The position numbers and the translations under genes were made by a program. A stretch of DNA of 58,484 nucleotides. It comes from Harenicola maris (GTDB lineage: Bacteria; Pseudomonadota; Alphaproteobacteria; Rhodobacterales; Rhodobacteraceae). Where the stretch lies: the NCBI GenBank assembly GCA_018524345.1, contig JADQAZ010000005.1:1-58484 (forward strand), written 5' to 3'. Shown piece by piece: positions 44,593 through 53,501 of this stretch (within the stretch, counting starts at the first letter, position 1; the number at the start of each line of letters is the position of its first letter). Below the pieces are notes generated by a model. It was not told where the DNA came from. It was given only the letters and a program-made list of their open reading frames with translations, and did not search any database.

Positions 44593-45353
44593 TGGCCACC
44601 ATCCACATTATAGGTTTGCGCAACGACGTAATCCGCCTCGCGACTTGCAAGAAACACCGCCATTCCGGTCAAATCCTCGGCCACACCCATCCGGCCAAAA
44701 GGAACGGCTGCGCCGACTTCCTTCTTTTTCTGGCCCGGGGCTTTGCCTTCGTATTTGGCGAAAAAGGCGTCAACTCCGTCCCAATGCTCGCCATCCACCA
44801 CACCGGGCGCGATGGCATTCACATTGATCCCATGTTCGATAAGGTTCAAACCCGCCGACTGCGTCAGCGAGATAACCGCCGCCTTGGTCGCACAATACAC
44901 GGCGACCAAGGCTTCCCCACGGCGGCCCGCCTGACTGGCCATATTGATGATCTTGCCGCCGCCGCCGCGTTCAACCATGTGACGGGCGACCGCCTGCATG
45001 GTGAACAGGGTGCCGGCGACATTAATGTCAAAGGCACGGGCGAAATCGGCACGCTCAATCTCTACGATCGGTGCGGCGGTGAAAATCGCGGCGTTATTGA
45101 CCAGAATGTCGATCCGGCCGAGCTCTGCCACCGTCTCCTCCACGGCGGCGTCAATGCTGGCTTGATCAGAGACATCCATCTTTACCGCGATGGCGCCCCC
45201 GCCGATATCGGCGGCGGCAATCTTGGCGCGGGCCAAATCGATATCGGCAATCGCCACAACCGCACCCTCACGGGTATAGGCCTCGGCAAACGCCTTCCCG
45301 ATGCCGCGCGCGGCACCGGTAATCAACGCTGTTTTACCCGCAAGACGGCTCAT
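44580..45353 (-). CDS. smoS: Sorbitol (L-iditol) dehydrogenase, SDR type
   Basis: A 257-residue short-chain dehydrogenase that oxidises D-glucitol to D-fructose. It has TGAARGIG near the N-terminus, NNAAIF, and the catalytic Tyr-Lys in YCATKAAV. The segments [14 protein letters not shown] and [15 protein letters not shown] and the C-terminal [10 protein letters not shown] match Rhodobacter SmoS from memory. ATGA overlap with smoK upstream and a 13-base overlap with mtlK downstream. Confidence 0.95.
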   Translation of the reverse strand: MSRLAGKTALITGAARGIGKAFAEAYTREGAVVAIADIDLARAKIAAADIGGGAIAVKMDVSDQASIDAAVEETVAELGRIDILVNNAAIFTAAPIVEIERADFARAFDINVAGTLFTMQAVARHMVERGGGGKIINMASQAGRRGEALVAVYCATKAAVISLTQSAGLNLIEHGINVNAIAPGVVDGEHWDGVDAFFAKYEGKAPGQKKKEVGAAVPFGRMGVAEDLTGMAVFLASREADYVVAQTYNVDGGQWMS

Positions 45354-46354
45354 TCGATCCGCAGACCCTGAGCGTCAAAGCGATGGATCAGGTCAACCCG
45401 CGGGTTGAGGTGGATCGTATCGCCATGCTTGAGCATGATATCGCCCTCGGTCCGAACCGTAATGGTCTCGGCAAGGCCGGTCTCGTGCACGTGGAAGAAG
45501 GTGTCAGAGCCAAGATGCTCGGCCACACCCACGGTGCCCGTCCACATGCCGCCGCTTTCCACAACGTCGATATGCTCGGGGCGCACGCCAATCGACGCAG
45601 CACTATGCTTTGCGGCCTCTTCGCCCTCGATCAGGTTCATCTTGGGCGACCCGATGAAACCGGCGACAAAGACGTTGCGCGGCGAATGATACAGCTCCAG
45701 CGGCGATCCGACCTGCTCGATCACACCGGCCCGCAGAACCACGATCTTGTCCGCCATTGTCATGGCCTCGACCTGATCATGGGTCACGTAGATCATCGTG
45801 GTGTTCAGACGCTTGTGCATCTCGCTGATCTCAAGGCGCATGCCCACACGCAATGCGGCATCAAGGTTCGACAAAGGCTCGTCAAACAGGAAGGCCGAAG
45901 GCTCGCGCACAATCGCACGGCCAATGGCCACACGCTGACGCTGACCACCCGAAAGCTGCCCGGGCTTGCGGTCAAGGTAATCGGTCAGGTTCAGGGCAGC
46001 CGCGGCCTGTTCGATCCGCTTGTCCTGCTCGGCCTGATCCATCCCCGCCATCCGCATCGGAAAGGCGATGTTCTTGCGCACCGACATATGCGGATACAAA
46101 GCGTAGGATTGGAAAACCATCGCCAAACCGCGCTTGGAGGGCGGAACCGAAGTCGCATCCATCCCGTCGATATCCATCGACCCGGATGTCATATCCTCCA
46201 GCCCGGCAATCAACCGCAAGAGCGTGGATTTACCGCACCCCGAAGGGCCAACAAAAACCGTGAACTCGCCGTCGTGGATCGTCAGGTCCAGCGGTGGAAT
46301 AACCTCCACATCGCCGAACTTCTTGGTGACTTGCTTAAGAGTGATCTGTCCCAT
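45350..46354 (-). CDS. smoK: Polyol ABC transporter ATP-binding protein
   Basis: A 334-residue ATPase of the UgpC/MalK group. Walker A is GPSGCGKST (36-44), the signature [14 protein letters not shown], Walker [12 protein letters not shown], and a C-terminal TOBE domain. I chose the ATG at 46354 ([14 protein letters not shown]), 13 bases after smoG. It energises the SmoEFG importer. Confidence 0.93.
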   Translation of the reverse strand: MGQITLKQVTKKFGDVEVIPPLDLTIHDGEFTVFVGPSGCGKSTLLRLIAGLEDMTSGSMDIDGMDATSVPPSKRGLAMVFQSYALYPHMSVRKNIAFPMRMAGMDQAEQDKRIEQAAAALNLTDYLDRKPGQLSGGQRQRVAIGRAIVREPSAFLFDEPLSNLDAALRVGMRLEISEMHKRLNTTMIYVTHDQVEAMTMADKIVVLRAGVIEQVGSPLELYHSPRNVFVAGFIGSPKMNLIEGEEAAKHSAASIGVRPEHIDVVESGGMWTGTVGVAEHLGSDTFFHVHETGLAETITVRTEGDIMLKHGDTIHLNPRVDLIHRFDAQGLRIE

Positions 46355-46367
46355 GGTGATACTTCCC

Positions 46368-47198
46368 TTATTTAACCGCGCCGAACGTGAGACCACGCAC
46401 AAGCTGCTTCTGGCTGAACCAGCCAAGGATGAGGATTGGCGCAATGGCCATTGTCGATGCCGCCGATAGCTTGGCGTAGAAGAGGCCCTCGGGGCTGGAG
46501 TAGCTGGCGATAAAGGCCGTCAACGGGGCCGCTTTCGCCGCCGTCAGGTTCAGCGTCCAGAATGCCTCGTTCCATGCGAGAATGAAGTTGAGGAGCAAAG
46601 TCGATGCAATCCCCGGAACCGCCATGGGCGTAAGCACATAAAGCAGCTCCGACTTCAAAGAGGCCCCGTCCATCCGCGCCGCTTCCAGAATTTCGCCCGG
46701 AATTTCGCGGAAGTAGGTATAGAGCATCCACACAATGATCGGCAGGTTGATCAGCATCAAAACGATGGTCAGGCCCAGAACAGAGTCCAGCAAACCGAAT
46801 TTGATAAAGATCAGGTAGATCGGATAGAGAACCCCGACAGCCGGCAACATCTTGGTAGAGAGCATCCAAAGCAGGATGTCCTTGGTCCGCCGAGAGGGCA
46901 CAAAGGCCATCGACCAAGCCGCCGGAATGGCCACGATCAAACCAAGGATGGTCGACCCACCCGCGATAAAGATCGAATTCCACAGGAACCGGCCATAGTT
47001 CGACCGCTCGTTCACCACCTGATAGTTCTCAAGCGTCCAGTCAAAGAACAGGAACACCGGCGGATCGGCAATCGCTGTCGCCTCGGTCTTGAAAGAGGTC
47101 AGGATCGTCCAAAGGATCGGAAAGAAGATCAGCAAACCGATGACCCATGCGGCCGTCGTATTGATAATCTTGCGTTGCGTTGTGACGTTTCGTGCCAT
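46368..47198 (-). CDS. smoG: Polyol ABC transporter permease
   Basis: A 276-residue inner-membrane permease with about six helices. The ATPase-docking EAA loop reads [10 protein letters not shown]. Member of the MalG-like carbohydrate permease group. It lies 14 bases downstream of smoF and 13 upstream of smoK. Confidence 0.92.
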   Translation of the reverse strand: MARNVTTQRKIINTTAAWVIGLLIFFPILWTILTSFKTEATAIADPPVFLFFDWTLENYQVVNERSNYGRFLWNSIFIAGGSTILGLIVAIPAAWSMAFVPSRRTKDILLWMLSTKMLPAVGVLYPIYLIFIKFGLLDSVLGLTIVLMLINLPIIVWMLYTYFREIPGEILEAARMDGASLKSELLYVLTPMAVPGIASTLLLNFILAWNEAFWTLNLTAAKAAPLTAFIASYSSPEGLFYAKLSAASTMAIAPILILGWFSQKQLVRGLTFGAVK

Positions 47199-47212
47199 GT
47201 GTCAGTCCCCCC

Positions 47213-48079
47213 TCACGCGTCCAGATTCTTGCCGACAATGCGCATCAGGAAGATGGCAATGATATTGGCCAGAATAACTGCGTAGATACCGCCAGCAGAC
47301 CCAAGACCGATGTTCTGGCTTTCAAGCACACGCTGGAAAATCAGATAGGTCAAAGTCCGGGTTCCAAAGGAACCGCCGGTGGTCACGAAAATTTCGGCAA
47401 AGATCGAGAGCAAAAAGATCGTCTGGATCAGAACCACAATGGTAATGGCGCGCGACAGATGCGGCAGAATGATAAAGCCGAACCGCTGCAGGGGCTTGGC
47501 CCCGTCCATCTCCGAGGCTTCGAGCTGCTCGCCATCAAGCGACTGCACAGCCGTCAGCAAAATCAATGTCGCAAAGGGCAACCACTGCCAGCTCACAATG
47601 ATGATGATCGAGGTCAAAGACGCCTGCGAAAGCCATTCAACCGGCGCAGCCCCGAAAAACTTCCATAGATGGGCGAACAACCCGTTCACCGGATCCATAA
47701 ACATGTTCTTCCAAACAAGCGCGGAGACCGTCGGCATCACAAAGAAGGGCGCAATCACAAGGATACGCACGATCCCCTGCCCCCACATCGGCTGATCCAG
47801 AAGCAGCGCAAGCAAAACACCAAACACAATCGTAATCGCCAATACGCCACCAACGATGATCAAGGTGGTCGAAACACTTGGCCAGAAAGAACTGGAATTA
47901 ATAAAGCGGACGTAGTTGTCGAAACCGGCCCACCCCAGGTCCCCACCGCGCAGCGGCAGGTAGTTTCGGAAAGAAAACCACAGGGTCATTACCAGTGGAA
48001 CGAGCATCCAGCCAAGAAGCAGAACAACAGCCGGGGCCATCATCAATCTAGCGGCGGATCGTGAATGCTGGGTCGCCAT
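47213..48079 (-). CDS. smoF: Polyol ABC transporter permease
   Basis: A 288-residue permease of the MalF-like group, about six helices, with the EAA loop EASEMDGAKPLQ. GGAGGAGGT precedes the ATG, a strong ribosome binding site. It follows smoE after a 140-base gap that holds a hairpin. Confidence 0.92.
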   Translation of the reverse strand: MATQHSRSAARLMMAPAVVLLLGWMLVPLVMTLWFSFRNYLPLRGGDLGWAGFDNYVRFINSSSFWPSVSTTLIIVGGVLAITIVFGVLLALLLDQPMWGQGIVRILVIAPFFVMPTVSALVWKNMFMDPVNGLFAHLWKFFGAAPVEWLSQASLTSIIIIVSWQWLPFATLILLTAVQSLDGEQLEASEMDGAKPLQRFGFIILPHLSRAITIVVLIQTIFLLSIFAEIFVTTGGSFGTRTLTYLIFQRVLESQNIGLGSAGGIYAVILANIIAIFLMRIVGKNLDA

Positions 48080-48164
48080 GACATACCTCCTCCGTTAACG
48101 GCCAAGACCTTCCGGCCGCTTGGTTTCATGAGATTCGATTGTAGTAGATTTTTGTAGTGTCGGT

Positions 48165-48194
48165 GAAGGGCGGCGATATTTCGCGCCGCCCTTC
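48165..48194. other. Intercistronic hairpin between smoE and smoF
   Basis: A perfect 11-bp stem GAAGGGCGGCG / CGCCGCCCTTC with an 8-base loop, 26 bases after the smoE stop. No T run follows on the minus strand. In other binding-protein-dependent operons such a hairpin protects the upstream mRNA and raises binding-protein levels. Confidence 0.7.
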
Positions 48195-48219
48195 GATGTC
48201 TAGAAGAAGGAGCTAGGGC

Positions 48220-49521
48220 TTAGTAGCCAGCTGCTTCCATGGCGTCTGCTGTCAAAGCCTGTGCCTTGGCAAGGGCTTCTTCTGCGGTCTGCTGACCGGC
48301 CAAAGCGGCAGAGAATTCCTGACCAACTTCGGTGGCGATACCTGCAAACTCAGGAATAGCAGCGAACTGAACACCAACATAAGGAACCGGCTTCACTGTT
48401 GGCGCAGTTGGGTCGGCCGACAGGATGGAGTCCAGTGTCATCTGGGCGAATGGAACCTCTTTGTAGTTCTCGTTCTCATACAGAGATGTCCGAGCACCGG
48501 GAGGAACGTTTGCCCAACCTTCGTTTTCAGCAACAAGCTCGATGTACTCCTTGGATGTGGCCCACTCAACGAACTGCTTCGCAGCGGCTTCGTTGTCTGT
48601 GCCCGCAGGGATACCCAGAGCCCAAGCCCAGAGCCAGTTGCCGCGCTTGCCAAGACCTGTGTCAGGTGCAAGGGCAAAGCCAACTTTGTCGGCAACGGTG
48701 GAGTCGTCAGGGTTGGTTACGAAAGACGCAGCAACAGTCGCGTCGATCCACATGCCGCATTTACCCTGCTGGAACAACGAAAGGTTCTCGTTGAAACCGT
48801 TGGTGGAGGCACCTGGAGGGCCCGCTTCGTTCATCAGATCGATGTAGAAGTTCAGGGTTGTTGCCCACTCTTCTGTGTCGAACTGTGGCTTCCAGTCTTC
48901 GTCAAACCAGCGAGCGCCAAAAGCGTTGGATGTGGCTGTGAGGAACGCCATGTTCTCACCCCAACCGGCCTTACCGCGCAGGCAGATGCCGTAAACTTCG
49001 CCGTCTTTGTCGGTCATCTTGCGAGCAGCGTCAGCAACGAACTCCCAAGTTGGCGCGTCAGGCATTTCAAGGCCCGCAGCTTCCATCAGGTCAGTGCGAT
49101 ACATGATCATGGAAGACTCGCCATAGAAAGGCGCAGCGTAAAGTGTGCCGTCAACGGACAGACCGCCGCGCATCGCGGGCAGGATGTCGTCTACGTCATA
49201 CTCGGCGGAAAGATCGTCCAGAGGAACGAGCCAGCCGTTTTTGCCCCAGATCGGTGTCTCGTACATACCGATGGTCATGATGTCGAAAGCACCGCCCTTG
49301 GTGGTGATGTCGGTTGTCACACGCTGACGAAGAACGTTCTCCTCCAAAGTGACCCACTCAACCTCGTGGCCGGTCTTCGCTGTGAAGTCAGCTGTCAGGC
49401 CCTGCATGCGGACCATGTCGCCGTTGTTCACAGTTGCGATTGTAAGGGTATCGGCTGTTGCAGCAGTTGCTGCGAGCATAGCCAATGCACTCACCATTGT
49501 TAGTGGTGTTCTCAAAGTCAT
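48220..49521 (-). CDS. smoE: Polyol ABC transporter substrate-binding protein
   Basis: A 433-residue periplasmic binding protein with a Sec signal peptide (about 1-22, ending ATA) and no lipobox. The family-1 type solute-binding pattern includes GMYETPIWGKNGWLVPLD and YGESSMIMYRTDLMEAAG. By neighbours it should bind sorbitol and mannitol. The ATG at 49521 is set by GGGAGGAA. The gene uses more T- and A-ending codons than its neighbours, as often seen for highly expressed binding proteins. Confidence 0.94.
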   Translation of the reverse strand: MTLRTPLTMVSALAMLAATAATADTLTIATVNNGDMVRMQGLTADFTAKTGHEVEWVTLEENVLRQRVTTDITTKGGAFDIMTIGMYETPIWGKNGWLVPLDDLSAEYDVDDILPAMRGGLSVDGTLYAAPFYGESSMIMYRTDLMEAAGLEMPDAPTWEFVADAARKMTDKDGEVYGICLRGKAGWGENMAFLTATSNAFGARWFDEDWKPQFDTEEWATTLNFYIDLMNEAGPPGASTNGFNENLSLFQQGKCGMWIDATVAASFVTNPDDSTVADKVGFALAPDTGLGKRGNWLWAWALGIPAGTDNEAAAKQFVEWATSKEYIELVAENEGWANVPPGARTSLYENENYKEVPFAQMTLDSILSADPTAPTVKPVPYVGVQFAAIPEFAGIATEVGQEFSAALAGQQTAEEALAKAQALTADAMEAAGY

Positions 49522-49559
49522 CCTTATTCCTCCCTGGTGTTTGGATGTTGAAATCAAGG

Positions 49560-49585
49560 TATCTGGAAAAACGACGCGGCGTCAA
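49560..49585 (-). promoter_or_regulatory. Putative promoter of the smo operon
   Basis: A good -35, TTGACG, lies at 49580-49585 on the minus strand. The -10 is unclear: GATACC (49558-49563) at a 16-base spacing or a nearby shifted reading is the best available. The LacI-type operator lies immediately upstream of the -35. Confidence 0.45.
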
Positions 49586-49588
49586 TAC

Positions 49589-49610
49589 AAAATTTACGCG
49601 CGTAAATTTT
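49589..49610. promoter_or_regulatory. 22-bp palindromic operator of the polyol LacI-family regulator
   Basis: A perfect 22-bp palindrome whose core is TTTACGCGCGTAAA, flanked by A3/T3-rich arms. It has the even-length CG centre usual for LacI-family operators. It lies between the regulator stop and the smoE promoter, ending 3 bases before the -35. An imperfect relative is at 50717-50730 in front of the regulator gene. Confidence 0.85.
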
Positions 49611-49620
49611 TCAAAAGCTA

Positions 49621-50658
49621 CTAGGCCGAGGCACGCATAACCAGTTTGTTATCAAACAAAGTTTCACGCCTCAGACGGTTAGAGCCCTCATCCGCGATAA
49701 GCTCGCAAAGAGTCTCGACACTGAAATTCGCAATCGAATCGTAGTTCTGCGCCGCAGTGGTTAATGACGGGCAAGTGAATCGCGAAAACGGGTGGTCATC
49801 ATGGCCCGCAACCCGCAGCGAACAGTCATCCGTGATCCCGACCTTGTGGCCAGCCTCATAGGCCGCGGAAAGAAACCCGATGGCCAGACGGTCATTGCTA
49901 CATAGCACAGTCTTGCTTGTAAGGCGCCCCTCCTCCAACACTTTCAAGCCCTCGCGATGGCCAATCGCCTCAAAGTCCCAGCCACTGCCCTCAACGCGAA
50001 TCACACTCGGCTCATGGCCAAGACGATCCATCGCCTCCGAATAAGCTTGCCGACGTTTGTTGGCGTTCGGGTTAACAGGCGGCATTTCGAACAAACACGG
50101 CGGCTCCCCGCTCCGGCACAGGTAGTCCACCATCAACGACATAGATTGAAAGTTGTCAGAGCCAATAAATGCGGCGCCAATTCCCTCGATATTCGCATCG
50201 ACTAAGACAGTAGGCACCTCTTTGCAGAAAGCCTCCATGTGGCTGCGATCCGATTCGCGCCCGATCGGCGCCAGCAAAACCCCCGCCGGCCGCATCGATT
50301 GCAGCAGATCAAGGATCTCCACCTCATGATCCGGGCTCCCGTGAGAGCTGAAAGTCGTGGGCAGATACCCCTCCTCGATACAGCGCCACTCAAGCCGCCG
50401 CGCAACCTCGGCAAAAAACGGGTCGCCCACATAGGGAACCACGATGCCGATGTTCTTGGTCAAACGCCGATTCTGGTTCACCGCATAGGGGTTAGGCCGA
50501 TATTCATACAGCTCAAGCGCCTTCTCGATCCGCTCGCGCGTGGTCGCCCGCACGCTTTTCGGATCGTTGAAATACTTCGATACGGTCGGACGGGACACGC
50601 CGCTTTTCGCGGCGAATTCCTCCATATTCTTGACCTTCAGCTCCGCCATAACAGACAT
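49621..50658 (-). CDS. LacI-family transcriptional regulator of the polyol operon
   Basis: A 345-residue regulator with an N-terminal helix-turn-helix (about 12-31, EEFAAKSGVSRPTVSKYFND), a hinge helix and a periplasmic-binding-protein-like sensor domain. GGGGAGGGAG before the ATG at 50658 decides the start over an upstream frame. It is directly upstream of smoE on the same strand and so most likely controls it in response to a polyol. The sensor ligand is inferred only from context. Confidence 0.92.
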   Translation of the reverse strand: MSVMAELKVKNMEEFAAKSGVSRPTVSKYFNDPKSVRATTRERIEKALELYEYRPNPYAVNQNRRLTKNIGIVVPYVGDPFFAEVARRLEWRCIEEGYLPTTFSSHGSPDHEVEILDLLQSMRPAGVLLAPIGRESDRSHMEAFCKEVPTVLVDANIEGIGAAFIGSDNFQSMSLMVDYLCRSGEPPCLFEMPPVNPNANKRRQAYSEAMDRLGHEPSVIRVEGSGWDFEAIGHREGLKVLEEGRLTSKTVLCSNDRLAIGFLSAAYEAGHKVGITDDCSLRVAGHDDHPFSRFTCPSLTTAAQNYDSIANFSVETLCELIADEGSNRLRRETLFDNKLVMRASA

Positions 50659-50716
50659 CTCCCTCCCCAAGCGATGTTCGCTCGTCAAAGTCGCGCGGAA
50701 GTTGTTTATTTTGTTC

Positions 50717-50730
50717 TTAACGCGCGACAA
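50717..50730. promoter_or_regulatory. Imperfect second operator upstream of the LacI-family gene
   Basis: TTAACGCGCGACAA matches 11 of 14 positions of the smoE operator core TTTACGCGCGTAAA. It overlaps a possible -35 TTGTCG of the regulator gene on the minus strand, consistent with autoregulation. Confidence 0.45.
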
Positions 50731-50804
50731 TATGTTACCTAACTCTAGTAAGGTTTAGGGGCGGGTCAAGTTTTCCTTTATCTATCTGCGAAAAGAATTA
50801 ATTT

Positions 50805-51851
50805 TCAAATGCTTGCGCTAACGGAAAATTCCGCCGGAATATCATTCTCTCCGCTCAGGATCGCATCCGCCAAAAGCCGCGCCATCGCCGGCGCCATGCC
50901 AAAGCCGATCTTGAATCCCCCGTTCGCCACGTAATGCCCCGGCCTGTCCGGCCATGGTCCCAGCATCGGCGCACGGCTCCGCGCCCGCGGCCGCACCCCG
51001 GCCCAGCGGGCCACAACCGGCACCCCCTTCAGGGCCGGAACCGCCGCCACCGCCCGCGCCAAAAGCGCATCCAGCAACCCGTCGGTCTCCTCCCCCGCCT
51101 CGAACTCCCGCTCCGAGGTGGAGCCGATCGCCACCGTCCCGTCGGCATGGGGAATGATATGCATCGTGTCGATGAACAGCTGCGGCGCGTCCCCCATGTC
51201 CAAGGCCAGAACCGCCGCCTGCCCCTTCACGCCGCCGCCAAGGGGCCGCGCGGCCCCCTCGGACAGGGCCTGCAACCCGGCCACCCCCGTGGCCCAAACA
51301 ACCGCCCCGCGGTCCGGCCCCTCCGCGAGGATCTTCCCGCCCCGCTGACGGATCGCGGCGGCCAGCGCGGCGCAGGCCCGCGCCGGATGGATCCGCCCCG
51401 ACAGGCTGTCAAAAATATACTGCCCCGAGGGGCTCTCCGGCACCGCGCCACCCGACAAAGAGGCCGCCGCCTCCGCGCCAATCACCTCCCAAACCGCCTC
51501 CCCCTGCCACAGCTCAACCGCGTTCCGCCCCCGCTGCTCCGCCAGCTCCAGCGCACGCGCATCGCCAATCACCTGCAACCGCCCCAACCGGCCATAGCCG
51601 GAGGCCACGCCGCCCGCGCCCTCCACCCGCCGCCAGAACCCCTCCGCCGCGATCAGGCTGTCGAACTGCAACTGCTTCTTGGGGTTCCAGTTTTCCGGCG
51701 TGTGCGGCGCAAGCGCCCCCACAACCCCGCCCGAGGCCCCCGCCCCGATCCCGTAGGGATCGATCACCGTCACATCGGCCCCGCGCTCCAGCAATTCCCA
51801 TGCCACCGACAGGCCCAGAATACCCGCGCCCCGAACTGTGATTTCGGCCAT
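50805..51851 (-). CDS. FAD-dependent amino-acid oxidase-like oxidoreductase
   Basis: A 348-residue protein of the DAO family with the N-terminal FAD motif GAGILGLSVAWELL followed by VIDP, and the C-terminal GGFKIGFGMAP that contacts FAD. It could be a D-amino acid dehydrogenase, a ThiO-like glycine oxidase or an MnmC1-like tRNA-modifying oxidase. The divergent mnmD neighbour favours the last idea but does not prove it. The ATG at 51851 is preferred over a TTG at 51857. The 146-base gap downstream holds the LacI-gene promoter. Confidence 0.8.
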   Translation of the reverse strand: MAEITVRGAGILGLSVAWELLERGADVTVIDPYGIGAGASGGVVGALAPHTPENWNPKKQLQFDSLIAAEGFWRRVEGAGGVASGYGRLGRLQVIGDARALELAEQRGRNAVELWQGEAVWEVIGAEAAASLSGGAVPESPSGQYIFDSLSGRIHPARACAALAAAIRQRGGKILAEGPDRGAVVWATGVAGLQALSEGAARPLGGGVKGQAAVLALDMGDAPQLFIDTMHIIPHADGTVAIGSTSEREFEAGEETDGLLDALLARAVAAVPALKGVPVVARWAGVRPRARSRAPMLGPWPDRPGHYVANGGFKIGFGMAPAMARLLADAILSGENDIPAEFSVSASI

Positions 51852-51888
51852 TGCCAACCGGCCTTTCCCGCTTCATGGTCGCTCCGAA

Positions 51889-52608
51889 ATGAAGCACCCC
51901 TCAGACCCTGCGATACGCCAAAGCGCCGCCCGACTCCAGAGCGCAACCCTCAGCTGGCAAGCCAGCGGAGAGCCCGTATCCACACGCTTTGACGACCCCT
52001 ACTTCACCGCCGGAAACGGCCTTGCCGAAACCCAGCATGTCTTCCTCGCGGGCAATGACCTGCCCGCCCGCCTGCGGCCCGGCTTTCACATCGCCGAACT
52101 GGGCGTTGGCACCGGAATGAACCTGCTCGCCGCATGGGACATGGCCCGCAACATGGACATCCCCCTGCGCTACACCGGTTTTGAGGGGTTCCCCATGACC
52201 GCGCCGGACCTGACCCGCGCCCTCACCGCCTTCCCAAACCTCCAACACCTCGCCGAACCATGGGCCGAGGCATGGGCCACAGACTGGCCAGATGACACCC
52301 TCACATGGTCCATCCCCGATGAGCTCGAGGTCACAGTGATCGCAGGCGACGTGCGCGACACCCTGCCCCTATGGCTGGGCCGCGCCGACGCATGGTTCCT
52401 TGACGGTTTCGCCCCCGCCAAAAACCCCGAGATGTGGGAGGACGCCCTGATGCATCAGGTCGCCAAACACACCGCCCCGCAGGGCACATTCGCCACCTAT
52501 ACCGCCGCAGGCGCCGTGCGCCGCGCCCTCGCCGAGGCCGGGTTTGCCGTCGAACGCATCCCCGGCTTTGGCCGCAAACGACACATGACAAAAGGCCAAA
52601 TGCCGTGA
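51889..52608 (+). CDS. mnmD: tRNA 5-(aminomethyl)-2-thiouridine methyltransferase MnmD
   Basis: A 239-residue methyltransferase matching the N-terminal domain of E. coli MnmC, which converts nm5s2U to mnm5s2U at the wobble position. Motifs: LGVGTGMNLL for SAM and DGFAPAKNPEMW for the family. The oxidase domain that is fused in E. coli is absent; a separate FAD oxidoreductase gene lies 37 bases away, divergently. Its stop overlaps the GTG of the EamA transporter gene (GTGA). Confidence 0.92.
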   Translation: MKHPSDPAIRQSAARLQSATLSWQASGEPVSTRFDDPYFTAGNGLAETQHVFLAGNDLPARLRPGFHIAELGVGTGMNLLAAWDMARNMDIPLRYTGFEGFPMTAPDLTRALTAFPNLQHLAEPWAEAWATDWPDDTLTWSIPDELEVTVIAGDVRDTLPLWLGRADAWFLDGFAPAKNPEMWEDALMHQVAKHTAPQGTFATYTAAGAVRRALAEAGFAVERIPGFGRKRHMTKGQMP

Positions 52609-53501
52609 TCCAGAACCCCAGCCGCGGCATCGCCCTGATGATCGTCACCACCTTTATCTTCGCGGTGCAGGACGGCATCTCCAACCACCTCGCGGGGGAA
52701 TACAACGTCTATATGGTGGTGATGATCCGCTACTGGTTCTTCGCCGCACTGGTCTGCGCCATCGGTATGCGCCACGCGGGCGGCATCCGCGGCCTTGCCC
52801 GCACCAGCCAGCCATGGCTGCAAATCGGGCGCGGCTTGCTACTGGCGGTGGAAATTCTGGTGATGGTCACGGCCTTCGTCTACCTCGGCATGGTCGAAAG
52901 CCACGCCGTCTTCGCCTGCTACCCCCTGCTCATCGCCGCGCTCAGCGGCCCTGTTTTGGGCGAGAAACTCGGCTGGCGTCGCTGGGCGGCGATCGGCGTC
53001 GGCTTCATCGGCATCCTGATCATCCTGCAACCGGGGTCCGGCGTGTTTTCCCTCGCCGCGCTGATCCCCTTTGTCGCCGCCGGCATGTTCGCGCTCTACG
53101 GGCTGCTGAACCGCTACGTCGCCCGCCGCGACGGCGCCATGACCAGCTTTTTCTGGACGGGCATCACAGGCGGCATCTTCATGACCATCGTCGGCCTGCC
53201 GTTCTGGCAGCCGATGACAGGGCCGGACTGGGTCTGGATGGGCTGTCTCTGCCTGACGGGGGTCGCGGGCCACTTTACCCTGATCAAGGCATACGAGCTT
53301 GCCGAGGCAGGCACCCTGCAACCCTTCGCCTATCTGCAACTGCCCTTCGCGGCCTCCATCGGGCTGATCGTCTTCCACGAACAGCTGCGCATCAATGTGG
53401 TTATCGGCGCGGGTTTGATTGTGGCCGCGGGCTTGTTTGCACTGTGGCGGGAACAACAACGGAAACGGGCGGAACGGCGCTCTCCACCGCAGAGGAGCTG
53501 A
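52605..53501 (+). CDS. EamA/DMT-family transporter
   Basis: A 298-residue membrane protein with about ten helices in two EamA repeats, a drug/metabolite transporter type. The start is a GTG overlapping the mnmD stop by 4 bases, so the genes are coupled. The substrate is unknown. The 3' end, including the charged tail after the last helix, overlaps the convergent slt gene by 101 bases. Confidence 0.88.
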   Translation: MIQNPSRGIALMIVTTFIFAVQDGISNHLAGEYNVYMVVMIRYWFFAALVCAIGMRHAGGIRGLARTSQPWLQIGRGLLLAVEILVMVTAFVYLGMVESHAVFACYPLLIAALSGPVLGEKLGWRRWAAIGVGFIGILIILQPGSGVFSLAALIPFVAAGMFALYGLLNRYVARRDGAMTSFFWTGITGGIFMTIVGLPFWQPMTGPDWVWMGCLCLTGVAGHFTLIKAYELAEAGTLQPFAYLQLPFAASIGLIVFHEQLRINVVIGAGLIVAAGLFALWREQQRKRAERRSPPQRS

